This document shows, in pieces, positions 55,349 through 63,329 of a stretch of 64,000 nt of DNA. The translations under genes and the position numbers were made by a program. Within the stretch, counting starts at the first letter, position 1; every line of letters begins with the position of its first letter. The DNA is from Tolypothrix campylonemoides VB511288 (GTDB taxonomy: Bacteria > Cyanobacteriota > Cyanobacteriia > Cyanobacteriales > Nostocaceae): positions 22,415 to 86,414 of the forward strand of contig JXCB02000001.1 of the NCBI GenBank assembly GCA_000828075.3, read 5' to 3'. The notes below the pieces were generated by a model, which saw only the letters and a program-made list of their open reading frames with translations, searched no databases and was not told where the DNA came from.

Positions 55349-55570
55349 TCATTCGTCACTCAGTAAATCAGCCCGTAGGTTGTCAAGAGTACCACGCTTG
55401 GCTGTACCTGTTTTAATTGCTTCGAGCGTTTGTGCTGCATTGCTAACAATTTCTTGACGCCGTTGTTCAACCCGTCTTTTATGAATCAGTTCCAGTAGTA
55501 AATCTTGCTCTTCGGTTGAAAGAGCCTCTACATATTCAATGACTGTCTGTAAGGATACAGGCTTGCTCAT
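55349..55570 (-). CDS. antitoxin-like protein of the higB locus
   Basis: About 73 residues from the ATG at 55570 (MSKPVSLQTVIEYVEALSTE). It is charged and helical (LLLELIHKRRVEQRRQEIVS) with a C-terminal tail KRGTLDNLRADLLSDE. It resembles in layout the antitoxin at 40905-41111. Its stop overlaps the ATG of the broken toxin. The locus therefore has two candidate antitoxins, this one and the HigA-type gene after the toxin; which one was the true partner is unclear. Confidence 0.7.
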   Translation of the reverse strand: MSKPVSLQTVIEYVEALSTEEQDLLLELIHKRRVEQRRQEIVSNAAQTLEAIKTGTAKRGTLDNLRADLLSDE

Positions 55571-55595
55571 CAGCAATGTTTAGTTGGTTATATAT

Positions 55596-55710
55596 CAATA
55601 CGATTCAGTTAAGGTTAATGTGTAAAAAATCACGTGTGTAGAGACGCGCCATCCGAGAGTTCAACATTGTGTTCCTAATAAGGGTTGTGGTCTTATCACC
55701 AAGCGTATTG
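55596..55710. mobile_element. 115-bp MITE, copy B
   Basis: Same element as copy A, with ends CAATACG and CGTATTG and only a handful of differences. It is flanked by GGTTATATAT and GGTTATATGT, a ten-base target duplication with one mismatch. It lies just upstream of the antitoxin-like gene, where its promoter should be. Confidence 0.88.
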
Positions 55711-55759
55711 GGTTATATGTTCCTTCATTTTATCTGTCTTGACTATCTCTAAGAGATGA

Positions 55760-55910
55760 TTTATAAAGTAAACCTTAAATTGTAGGGTGCGTTAAAGCCG
55801 AAAGTACGGCACCGCCAAACAGTGGTGCGTTACGGCTCATTCCTACTCTCACAAGACGCTCAAATCCTTACATAGCCGTAACACACCCTACTTAATATTT
55901 ACTTTATAAA
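55760..55910. mobile_element. about 150-bp MITE-like element with long inverted ends
   Basis: The left end TTTATAAAGTAAACC...TGTAGGGTGCGTTA and the complement of the right end, TTTATAAAGTAAATATTAAG followed by TAGGGTGTGTTA, match over about 32 positions. The TAGGGTG core links it to the elements at 21993 and 36586. It has no coding capacity. The remainder of the 55711-56246 gap shows no gene. Confidence 0.75.
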
Positions 55911-56246
55911 TGACCTCTAGCCCTTCTCACTTGGTTGCCAGACAGCCGGAACCCCTAAATACAGCAAAAACCAGCATATTTTAACCATAAGCTCAAATAT
56001 ACGGCTTGGGTTGTGTCCTTTGCAAATCCACATATAGTCTTATGTTGTCTACCACCAAACTATGACTTCTGCTAGAAGAACGATTACCTTTTTACAGCTA
56101 GTCTTGACTTATATGCAGGGCAACTCCCTGGCTTGAAAATAGGTTGGATTTTTACTTAAATTACCGAAACCAACCTTTATTTGCCGTGAGCCTGCGGAGA
56201 TCCCAAAACTGTGAGAAGTATTGAAAATGAACTCATGGAGTCTTAC

Positions 56247-56624
56247 ATGACAAATCTGATTTCTAAGGCGATCGCTAACATCAGTTCCGTACTTAACCAA
56301 TTCCAAGTCAAGCGTTTTCTAGCTGTTGTTCTAGTTGGCTTTCTAGTACTGACAACAAATGTTGGTAATGAGAGTGGTAACAAAGCCCTAACCGAGAAGA
56401 TTGACCAAGCGGTACATCAAGGCGATTCCCAAAGACCGAAAACAACAGGAGACTGGAATAGGGAAGCTCGCGAAACCGAAGGTGCTCCTGGTGAACGCGC
56501 GAAAAGAATTGTGGGACAATCAGCAGAAGCTGTAAAAGATTGGGGCAAGCTGTACCCTGATACAGTTGAAAAAAGTGCTAATGCCGATCCCGATTACCCA
56601 GCACACGCAGGCAACAAATACTAA
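56247..56624 (+). CDS. small membrane-anchored cyanobacterial protein, unknown function
   Basis: 125 residues from the ATG at 56247, chosen for the GGAG seven bases upstream; the open frame reaches back to 56211. One membrane helix or signal anchor (RFLAVVLVGFLVLTTNV) follows a short N-terminus. The rest is polar and disordered (VHQGDSQRPKTTGDWNREAR, GERAKRIVGQSAEAVKDWG). I know similar small cyanobacterial proteins of unknown function (possibly the DUF6658 group, not certain). It stands alone. Confidence 0.65.
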   Translation: MTNLISKAIANISSVLNQFQVKRFLAVVLVGFLVLTTNVGNESGNKALTEKIDQAVHQGDSQRPKTTGDWNREARETEGAPGERAKRIVGQSAEAVKDWGKLYPDTVEKSANADPDYPAHAGNKY

Positions 56625-56725
56625 ACCTTTTGTGTGAATTCAAATTAGGCACAAACAAAGATTTTTTCGCAACAGGTGACAGGGTACAGGGAATGGAAAA
56701 ACTGTACCTTGTCACCTATCATTTT

Positions 56726-58468
56726 TTAAGCGGGATAAATCCGCAAACGCCGATTTGGTTCTTCGCCAAAGCTGTTAGACTTCAGGCGATAATGTTCAAC
56801 CAACTCATGCTGCATTTTCCGTACTTGTGGAGAACGGGGCAATAATTCCACTGGCTGTCCTTTGGGAATCACGATTTGCTCTACAGCAAGTCTTGCTTCT
56901 TCAAGGGCGTCCATTTCATCATCGCTGGCGCTATGAAGAAACAGTTGCATTTCGCGATCGTCGCCGACATCCGGGTCGTCGATGTTCAGCAAGCGCCGCA
57001 AGCCACGGGTAATCTGTGGTAAGGTGCTGGATTTTATCATGTGGATTGGCACTTGACGAGCTCTCGCCATTTGCCGTAATTTGGCATGGTTTTTGACGTG
57101 CGATCGCAGTGCCAATATTGCATCAGCACTATCGAGATCTTTTGTCAAGGCAACTGGTAAAGAAAGCACGCCAACGACTTGCTCCAATTGGCTGCGGCTG
57201 ACGCCATAGGGATATACGTGCAGTGGCAAATCTTCGCCATTGGGTCCCGCTTGTCTGGTATGATTAGCGAAATCAAAGCCATTATGATCATTTAAGGATT
57301 CATCCAGCAAGCGGTCAAACTCAGTTCGTCCGGAACCCTTTGGTGTTTCACCGGACAGTGACGGTAAAGCTAGCATTTGCCCACTTGCACGCCAGCCGTT
57401 AGCCTGTCGTGCTGGTGGTAAAAAAGATTCTTCTCCACCGAGTGTTTGTCCGCCGCGACCGTTGATAGCTACGAGCTGGCGGGTCATATTCACCTTGCCG
57501 TTTTCATCCACAGTCCTGACTTGCGGACTCGGCTGACGTCCCCGTAACAGAGTATCGACTGTGTCAGCAACGCTTTCGTGGACTACCCAGCGTTGCCGTT
57601 CCAACATTTCCACGGCAATCTCGAAAGTGGGAGGCGCTTTGCGTTCCAAAACCGTCTTTTGAGAACCGCGCCGTCTGGCTTCATCGTCTCCCAGCGTCAC
57701 AGCCTGGATACCACCAACTAAGTCGGAAAGCGTCGGGTTTTTGATCAGGTTTTCAATCTGATTACCGTGAGCAGTACCGACCAACTGGACACCCCGTTCG
57801 GCGATCGTCCGAGCTGCTAAGGCTTCCAGTTCTGTGCCAATTTCATCAATAACGATGACTTCTGGCATATGGTTTTCCACTGCCTCAATCATCACCTGAT
57901 GCTGCAAATCGGGATGAGCCACTTGCATCCGCCGTGAGCGACCGATCGCGGGATGAGCAACGTCACCATCTCCGGCAATTTCGTTTGAGCTGTCAATTAT
58001 GACCACTCGTTTATTGAGTTCATCTGCCAAAACACGGGCAATTTCCCGTAATGCAGTTGTTTTGCCTACACCCGGACGTCCCAGCATGAGAATCGATTTT
58101 CCAGTTTCCACCAAATCGCGGATCATGCCAATTGTGCCGAATATTGCCCGACCAACACGGCAGGTTAAGCCGATAATCTTACCGCTGCGGTTGCGGATGG
58201 CACTGATCCGATGCAGGGTTTGCTCAATTCCTGCCCGATTATCTCCGCCAAAGCTTCCCACTCTGTTGATGCAATCATCTATCTGTTCTTGCGTAACGGG
58301 TGTTTCGCTCAGATACTCTGCTTGATTAGGAAAGCGAGCCTCTGGGCGACGACCCAAATCCAAGACCACTTCTACTAAGCTATCTCGCAGCGGATGCTTT
58401 TCTAGTATCTGCCGCAAGTCTTGGGGTAAAATGTCTAACAACTTTTGGAGATCGTCTGTAATCGTCAT
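56726..58468 (-). CDS. R3H domain AAA ATPase (Ycf45/SpoIIIAA-like)
   Basis: About 580 residues from the ATG at 58468 (MTITDDLQKLLD). The ATPase core at about 60-310 has Walker A in LMLGRPGVGKTTALREIARV, Walker B in PEVIVIDEIGTELEA and a sensor region QLVGTAHGN, as in the plastid-encoded Ycf45 and in SpoIIIAA. A long linker leads to a C-terminal R3H-type domain (about 510-570, MQHELVEHYRLKSNSF), which binds single-stranded nucleic acid. Its cellular role is not established. It follows ldpA with a 103-bp gap on the same strand. The open frame extends to 58612 but upstream residues are not family-like. Confidence 0.88.
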   Translation of the reverse strand: MTITDDLQKLLDILPQDLRQILEKHPLRDSLVEVVLDLGRRPEARFPNQAEYLSETPVTQEQIDDCINRVGSFGGDNRAGIEQTLHRISAIRNRSGKIIGLTCRVGRAIFGTIGMIRDLVETGKSILMLGRPGVGKTTALREIARVLADELNKRVVIIDSSNEIAGDGDVAHPAIGRSRRMQVAHPDLQHQVMIEAVENHMPEVIVIDEIGTELEALAARTIAERGVQLVGTAHGNQIENLIKNPTLSDLVGGIQAVTLGDDEARRRGSQKTVLERKAPPTFEIAVEMLERQRWVVHESVADTVDTLLRGRQPSPQVRTVDENGKVNMTRQLVAINGRGGQTLGGEESFLPPARQANGWRASGQMLALPSLSGETPKGSGRTEFDRLLDESLNDHNGFDFANHTRQAGPNGEDLPLHVYPYGVSRSQLEQVVGVLSLPVALTKDLDSADAILALRSHVKNHAKLRQMARARQVPIHMIKSSTLPQITRGLRRLLNIDDPDVGDDREMQLFLHSASDDEMDALEEARLAVEQIVIPKGQPVELLPRSPQVRKMQHELVEHYRLKSNSFGEEPNRRLRIYPA

Positions 58469-58571
58469 GCTTTCTATGGTGACGTTTTTTAGAGATAGCG
58501 AGAACACATCCGTGGGGGGAATTACCGCCCTTGGAAAATGTCTGAAATGCACTTGTAGGAAGTTGTGTTTC

Positions 58572-59756
58572 CTACTGCTGTGACTTGAGCTGGGAAACGA
58601 GAGAATAAGCAAGCTCTACAGCTTGCCAGAGCAATTCTGGTTCTTCTTCTAGGCGGATTGGTTTGACACTGGTATTTTTCACCTCCCTTGCTTCTAACTG
58701 CTCGAGAATTGGTGACAGTAGTACCCGAGCGTAACTACCGTAAGCAACACCGGCAATGGAGGAGGGAGGGAGGGAGAGAGGGGGGGAAGAGGGGAAAGAA
58801 TTATTTTCCTTATCCTCTTGTCCCTTTGTCCCTTTGTCCCTTTGTCCCCTTGTCCTCAGCAGACCCATTGCCTTTAACTTGGCAACAGTGTAGTTGTTGG
58901 TTCCACCAGCTAACTGCACATATCCCGGTAATTTAGCTGCCAAGACTTTTTGCCCTAATTTGACGGCGGCTTTAGTGGTACCATCGCCAATATCGCCACT
59001 CATTGGACGACCGTCTGTCTGCCAAATTAAGGCACACTGTATAGGGGCTATCACGTCATGAAGGGCATGAAGGTAGTCAATCATACCGTCTCCGTCGGGA
59101 CAGCTGATCGCGACTAACTTCAAACGCTCAACCCATGGTAAAATAGCTTGCCACAATCTTTGAAATTCTGCCAAACGCCCAACTTTGGTATGAATTTCTA
59201 CGGCATCCACCCCAGATGATAGTATCAATGGTGCGATCGCTCCTGGCGTTGATACATATGACCTTGTATAAATTATATCATAAGGGCAAACTGGTATGCA
59301 ACGACCACAGCCGTAGCACTTTTCGGATAATACTCCTGAATAGTCGTTTTTTATACTCTTAAAAACTATGGCTTGCGCTGGACAAATCTTTTCGCATGGT
59401 TTATTACATTCTATGGGGCATTGCGTAGAATGAAATTCCGCTTTGCGAAAATGAGGATCTTCTCCATCGTTGAGGCTAACCATCAACAGTGGCGATTTCC
59501 CGCTCCAGCCCAAACCTCGCTGCTGAGCAACTTTTGCCAACTGCTCGGCAACTTGCAGCCCTTGTTGCGCTGCGGCAATCACAGATGGATCACAAGCAAC
59601 ATCTATGCAGTCAGCACCAGCCAAAGTGTAGGCTAATGTTAAATTTCTAACCGCAGGCAGATGTTGGTAGCTGGCTCCGCAAATGAGCTTGAACCAGTGA
59701 CCTTCCTTAAGGGATCTTAAAGGATCTAATCGTAAAGGGTTTAGCAGATCAGTCAC
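58572..59756 (-). CDS. ldpA: circadian input protein LdpA
   Basis: 394 residues. The N-terminus KEGHWFKLICGASYQHLPAV leads into two Fe-S cluster motifs: CPIECNKPCEKICPAQ and CYGCGRCIPVCPYDI (Cys-x2-Cys-x2-Cys-x3-Cys). LdpA in Synechococcus senses cellular redox state and adjusts the clock period with light intensity. Residues about 299-333 are an unusual insert (QRDKGTKGQEDKENN, then a Ser/Pro/Leu-rich run) encoded by GGGACAAA-type tandem repeats at about 58755-58860; the rest matches the family. A membrane helix is absent. It precedes the R3H ATPase on the same strand. Confidence 0.92.
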   Translation of the reverse strand: MTDLLNPLRLDPLRSLKEGHWFKLICGASYQHLPAVRNLTLAYTLAGADCIDVACDPSVIAAAQQGLQVAEQLAKVAQQRGLGWSGKSPLLMVSLNDGEDPHFRKAEFHSTQCPIECNKPCEKICPAQAIVFKSIKNDYSGVLSEKCYGCGRCIPVCPYDIIYTRSYVSTPGAIAPLILSSGVDAVEIHTKVGRLAEFQRLWQAILPWVERLKLVAISCPDGDGMIDYLHALHDVIAPIQCALIWQTDGRPMSGDIGDGTTKAAVKLGQKVLAAKLPGYVQLAGGTNNYTVAKLKAMGLLRTRGQRDKGTKGQEDKENNSFPSSPPLSLPPSSIAGVAYGSYARVLLSPILEQLEAREVKNTSVKPIRLEEEPELLWQAVELAYSLVSQLKSQQ

Positions 59757-59958
59757 ATCTCTATTATGCTATGGGACAGAAAAATGTAGAACGTAAATCA
59801 GAAAAGTTTTGAGTTCTAAGTTTTTCCATATACGTCCACAAACGTTCTGTTTTCAGGTCTTTTGTCAGTTTCTAGTTGAAGTTATATTTTTTGAGTTTTC
59901 TTTTAGCTTGTATTATGAGGGACAAGTTATCAATCGCTCAGCTTGATTGTATTTCCTC

Positions 59959-61410
59959 TTACTCAGCATCCACCTCGGCGTTTATATGCTTGACTGGAAT
60001 TTCGATCAGCAACTCTGTTCCTTGTCCTGGTAAGGAGTTGCAACTAATTTGTCCTTGATGTTTTTGTACGATAATAGTATGACTAATTGCTAACCCAAGC
60101 CCACTGCCTTGACCAACAGGCTTTGTCGTAAAAAATGGGTCAAAGGTTCTTGAGCGCACCGACTCATCCATACCAAGTCCATTGTCGGCGATACTAATCT
60201 TGACAGTATAATTTGCTGTCAATTCTGTACGAATACGAATCTGAGGAGGGATGATGGAGCTTGTCTGATGAATTGGTGAGTTGCTAAGGTGTGATGGTGT
60301 CATCCTATGTCGATCTTCCCATTTTGCCATCTGTCCATCACAAAGTGTCTGCCTATCTCCCCATCTTGCCATCTGTCCATCCGAAGTTGCTGAGAGCGAG
60401 TACTCACGATCGCCCACTCCCCCGTCCAAAGCATCGATCGCATTATTCAAGATATGCATAAACACTTGGTTCAGTTCGCTAGCATAACAAGTGACTGGGG
60501 GCAAACTACCATACTCTTTCACAACAACAATGGCAGGACGATATGTTGTTTGCTTCAGTCGATGCTGTAACATTTCCAAGCAGCTGTCTATACCCTCATG
60601 GATATTCACTGACTTCATCTCGGCTTCGTCAAGCCGAGAGAATTTTTGGAGCGCCAGTACAATTTGCCGAATACGATCAGAACCTCTGTACATAGCACCT
60701 ATAAGGTTTCTCAGGTCATTGATCAAAAAATTCAGGTCTATATCCTTGACTATTTGCTGAATATGAGGTGTGGGATTTGGGTATTCCTGCTGATACGCTG
60801 AAATCACATTCACCAACTCTTGCACATATTGCCTAACATACTCAAGATTGCCATAGATAAAACTGATTGGGTTGTTAACTTCATGGGCAATTCCAGCAAC
60901 CAACTGCCCTAATGCTGCCATCTTCTCGTTTTGAATCTGTTTCACCTGAGCAGCTTTTAAATCGTCAAGAGCATTTTGCAACAAAAAATTCTTTTCTTGA
61001 AGTTTAATTTGTAACAGACGTAAATGAATTTGGTTTTCAATTCGCAAGACAACTTCTGCCCCATGAAAAGGTTTAGTGATATAATCTACACCACCCACAT
61101 CAAAGGCTTTTACCTTATCTAATACATCATCTAAGGCACTCATAAAAATCACTGGAACTTCACAAGTTCTATCGTCAGCCTTGAGTTGTTGACAAACTTT
61201 ATACCCATCCATCGCTGGCATATTAATATCCAAGAGAATCACATCAGGCAAAACCATTTGGCATGCAGTCAGTGCCATTTTGCCATTCAAGGCTTTACGA
61301 ACTTCATAACCTTGTGCAGTAAGCATTGCAGACAACAGACGCAGGTTATCTGGTGTATCATCAACTACTAAAATATTGCCTTTATATTCTTTATTTTGAT
61401 TGAAATCCAT
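59959..61410 (-). CDS. response regulator-histidine kinase hybrid
   Basis: About 483 residues from the ATG at 61410 (MDFNQNKEYKG). An N-terminal receiver (about 10-125) has the acidic pair in ILVVDDTPDN, Asp in DVILLDINMP and Lys in YITKPFHG. A coiled coil leads to a HisKA domain with His in VAGIAHEVNNPISFIYGN, and a HATPase domain with an N box (LNQVFMHILNNAIDAL) and G boxes (DNGLGMD, GQGSGLGL). Between the N box and first G box lies an insert of about 45 residues (GQMARWGDRQ and GQMAKWEDRH) encoded by two copies of a repeat at about 60310-60385. It is cytoplasmic and acts downstream of another kinase or senses via the receiver. No partner is adjacent. Confidence 0.9.
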   Translation of the reverse strand: MDFNQNKEYKGNILVVDDTPDNLRLLSAMLTAQGYEVRKALNGKMALTACQMVLPDVILLDINMPAMDGYKVCQQLKADDRTCEVPVIFMSALDDVLDKVKAFDVGGVDYITKPFHGAEVVLRIENQIHLRLLQIKLQEKNFLLQNALDDLKAAQVKQIQNEKMAALGQLVAGIAHEVNNPISFIYGNLEYVRQYVQELVNVISAYQQEYPNPTPHIQQIVKDIDLNFLINDLRNLIGAMYRGSDRIRQIVLALQKFSRLDEAEMKSVNIHEGIDSCLEMLQHRLKQTTYRPAIVVVKEYGSLPPVTCYASELNQVFMHILNNAIDALDGGVGDREYSLSATSDGQMARWGDRQTLCDGQMAKWEDRHRMTPSHLSNSPIHQTSSIIPPQIRIRTELTANYTVKISIADNGLGMDESVRSRTFDPFFTTKPVGQGSGLGLAISHTIIVQKHQGQISCNSLPGQGTELLIEIPVKHINAEVDAE

Positions 61411-61753
61411 TTGCAAAAGTTTATGCCTATTGCTTATAGTCAATAATGATATTGAATACCTCACAAGAAGACAACTTCAAGTTGATACCTATCTAACTTT
61501 TATACCTATCTAACTTTTATACAACGATATTAAAATAATCATCACGCTTATTGCTCCTATAAAATTAGCAAGGAAATCATTCACGGCTTTGAAGCGATAC
61601 GATCGCCTCCTCCAGGTGCGCTTTGCGCAATCGCATAAAGGCGATCGCTCTGCGCCATAGCAGTTTAAAAACTGTACAGCGAACTGATAATTTAATTTAT
61701 ACTTGCGCTTGTGAGAGATTTCAGGGCAGTAAGATTGAAACTGCCCGTTACCA
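61411..61753. other. intergenic region with repeats
   Basis: About 0.34 kb. TACCTATCTAACTTTTA occurs twice in tandem (61488-61520), and a GC-rich block with GCGATCGCCT/AGGCGATCGC type sequence lies near 61600-61650. No gene: an 88-codon minus-strand frame overlaps these repeats and has no family features. Confidence 0.5.
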
Positions 61754-62710
61754 TCATCCCTCAAACTTACCACCAAGGGCTGTCCAAGTCAGTTTACCAA
61801 CCTCCCCATCTACGGAAAGACCTGCTTGTGTCTGGAATGCTCTTACAGCAGCTTCGGTTTGAGAACCAAAATCCCCATCTACTTTGCCTGCATTGTACCC
61901 TCTGGCATTCATGACTTTTTGCACAGCCTTGACATCATCTCCTGCTCTTCCTTGACGAAGGTTGCGTCTAAGTGTTGGTAGTTCAAAGCCAGAATATATT
62001 AAATTCCAAGCTTCTCCTCGTTCACCTTCCTTAGGAATACGCCAAATTGACGAACCAGGATAGTAGTTCAAATAATCTTGAAGTTCGGCGACTGTTGCGG
62101 GTTTTGCGGTATCACTTTCCGAACCCCAAATTGGCAGAATTGGTTTTTTCAAGCCTAATTTCTTATAAGCATCTAAACAATCTTTAACTTCTTCTGGAGT
62201 CGTAGGCTTGAAAGTGAATTTTTCAAAATAAATTTGTAGCAAAGCAATATCGCAATACTTATCTAAAATCTGCCAAGGAACATTAGGATGAAGTCGAGGA
62301 TTTCCGAAAGTTGTATATCCAAAAGTTCCTTCTTTGACGAGCATACGCAGAGCCGAAAGAAGTTTATCTACATTTGCGTGAGTTTTGGTGTCTTCTACTT
62401 CTTTTTCTAAATCAATGATATAGCCATCCAGTCCACAATTAAGAGCTTGTCTGACTTTGACGACTTGTCTTGCGATGTCAGGAGTACCGTAGTGATATCC
62501 CCATCCATAAACTTCGATATTACGAGACTTAAAATCCTGAATAATTTCTGGAGAACACTGCCAATCCCAAAAAGTAGGTTTACCTTGAAATTTACCATCA
62601 AAAACTTTGAGATAAATTCGTTGAACTTTGCGTTCTACAAGTTTGTCCAAATAATCCCTACGGATATCTGAAAGATTCCAAATCCAAACTCCCTTGGCTT
62701 GTTGATTCAT
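61754..62710 (-). CDS. glycoside hydrolase-like barrel with C-terminal peptidoglycan-binding domain
   Basis: About 318 residues from the ATG at 62710 (another in frame at 62719). Residues 1-240 look like a TIM-barrel domain (GVWIWNLSDIRRDYLDKLVE, GYIIDLEKEVEDTK, IALLQIYFEKFTF). The acidic residues at barrel strand ends (IDLEKE) could be catalytic. Residues about 250-318 are a PG_binding_1 domain (LRQGRAGDDVKAVQKVMNAR, GKVDGDFGSQTEAAVRAFQT). No signal peptide is visible, so export would need another route. It may act on peptidoglycan. The barrel family is not certain. Confidence 0.8.
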   Translation of the reverse strand: MNQQAKGVWIWNLSDIRRDYLDKLVERKVQRIYLKVFDGKFQGKPTFWDWQCSPEIIQDFKSRNIEVYGWGYHYGTPDIARQVVKVRQALNCGLDGYIIDLEKEVEDTKTHANVDKLLSALRMLVKEGTFGYTTFGNPRLHPNVPWQILDKYCDIALLQIYFEKFTFKPTTPEEVKDCLDAYKKLGLKKPILPIWGSESDTAKPATVAELQDYLNYYPGSSIWRIPKEGERGEAWNLIYSGFELPTLRRNLRQGRAGDDVKAVQKVMNARGYNAGKVDGDFGSQTEAAVRAFQTQAGLSVDGEVGKLTWTALGGKFEG

Positions 62711-63329
62711 AATCACCAATTTTTATCAATTAATAACATGGTTTATGATAGGTAAAACACCACTTTACAGATGATGGATTCCCTTTGACAGTATACTTGA
62801 AAAACTTTGGTATGAGTAGGTAGGTAGGAATAAACAGTTCTACGTTAACAAAAGTAATAACACTTGAGAACCCGCACTTTTACTAATGACATCTCTCACA
62901 CTTTTACTTAATTTTTACGATTCACTTACAATCTCTTCAAGAATTTGTCTGTCGATTCCAGACGCTGACAAAAAAATGTTTTGCAAATTGACTTCAAGAA
63001 ACAAAATAGATATGCATTCAGGCTTCGTGTCCGTACGCTCAGAGCTAGCGATAGTGTGGATCACCCACAGAAAAGCTCGCCCAAATTTCCAATGCCTTGA
63101 AAACCCGCCAGTGTTGTCCTCTAATTACCATTAAAAAATTAAAAAGGCATTCATAAGCCTTGCATTTCGTAGCCAGTTGTGTGAACATTTGATACAGCGT
63201 ATTGATGTGTACATTAATATTGGCTCGGTAAAATGCCTGTCAAATAGGGAAAGCGGGTGCATTAGCCGTGGGAAGCCACTTGAGTGGCTACAGTTGATTG
63301 TCTTAAACTTTAGTGTGTGAGGATTAGTC
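62711..63329. other. intergenic region upstream of the porin gene
   Basis: About 0.62 kb with no recognised gene. A small palindrome AGCCACT-TG-AGTGGCT at 63274-63289, about 40 bp before the porin start, is placed where an operator or leader hairpin could be. No clear iron box was seen. Confidence 0.5.

Larger units (their letters stand above)
54972..55352 (-). pseudogene. HigB/Gp49-type toxin gene disrupted by two repeat elements
   Basis: From an ATG at 55352 the frame reads MREVVFYRTDSERCPIEEFL then DSLS, the N-terminus of Gp49-like RelE-family toxins. After about 25 codons it runs into a 115-bp element (55164-55278), and the chimeric frame stops at 55173. On the far side the toxin sequence resumes (in frame DSLSAK, then a stop) and meets a second palindromic element (55024-55141). 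A short toxin-like C-terminus (KIYIFG..PPQKEI) remains before the HigA gene. The start overlaps the stop of the small gene upstream (ATGA). The central and C-terminal toxin parts are missing or scrambled, so it is dead. Confidence 0.7.

Noticed and set aside
61510..61776. 88-codon minus-strand frame
   Set aside because: It overlaps a repeat block near 61600-61650 and the end of the peptidoglycan-binding gene, and has no domain.
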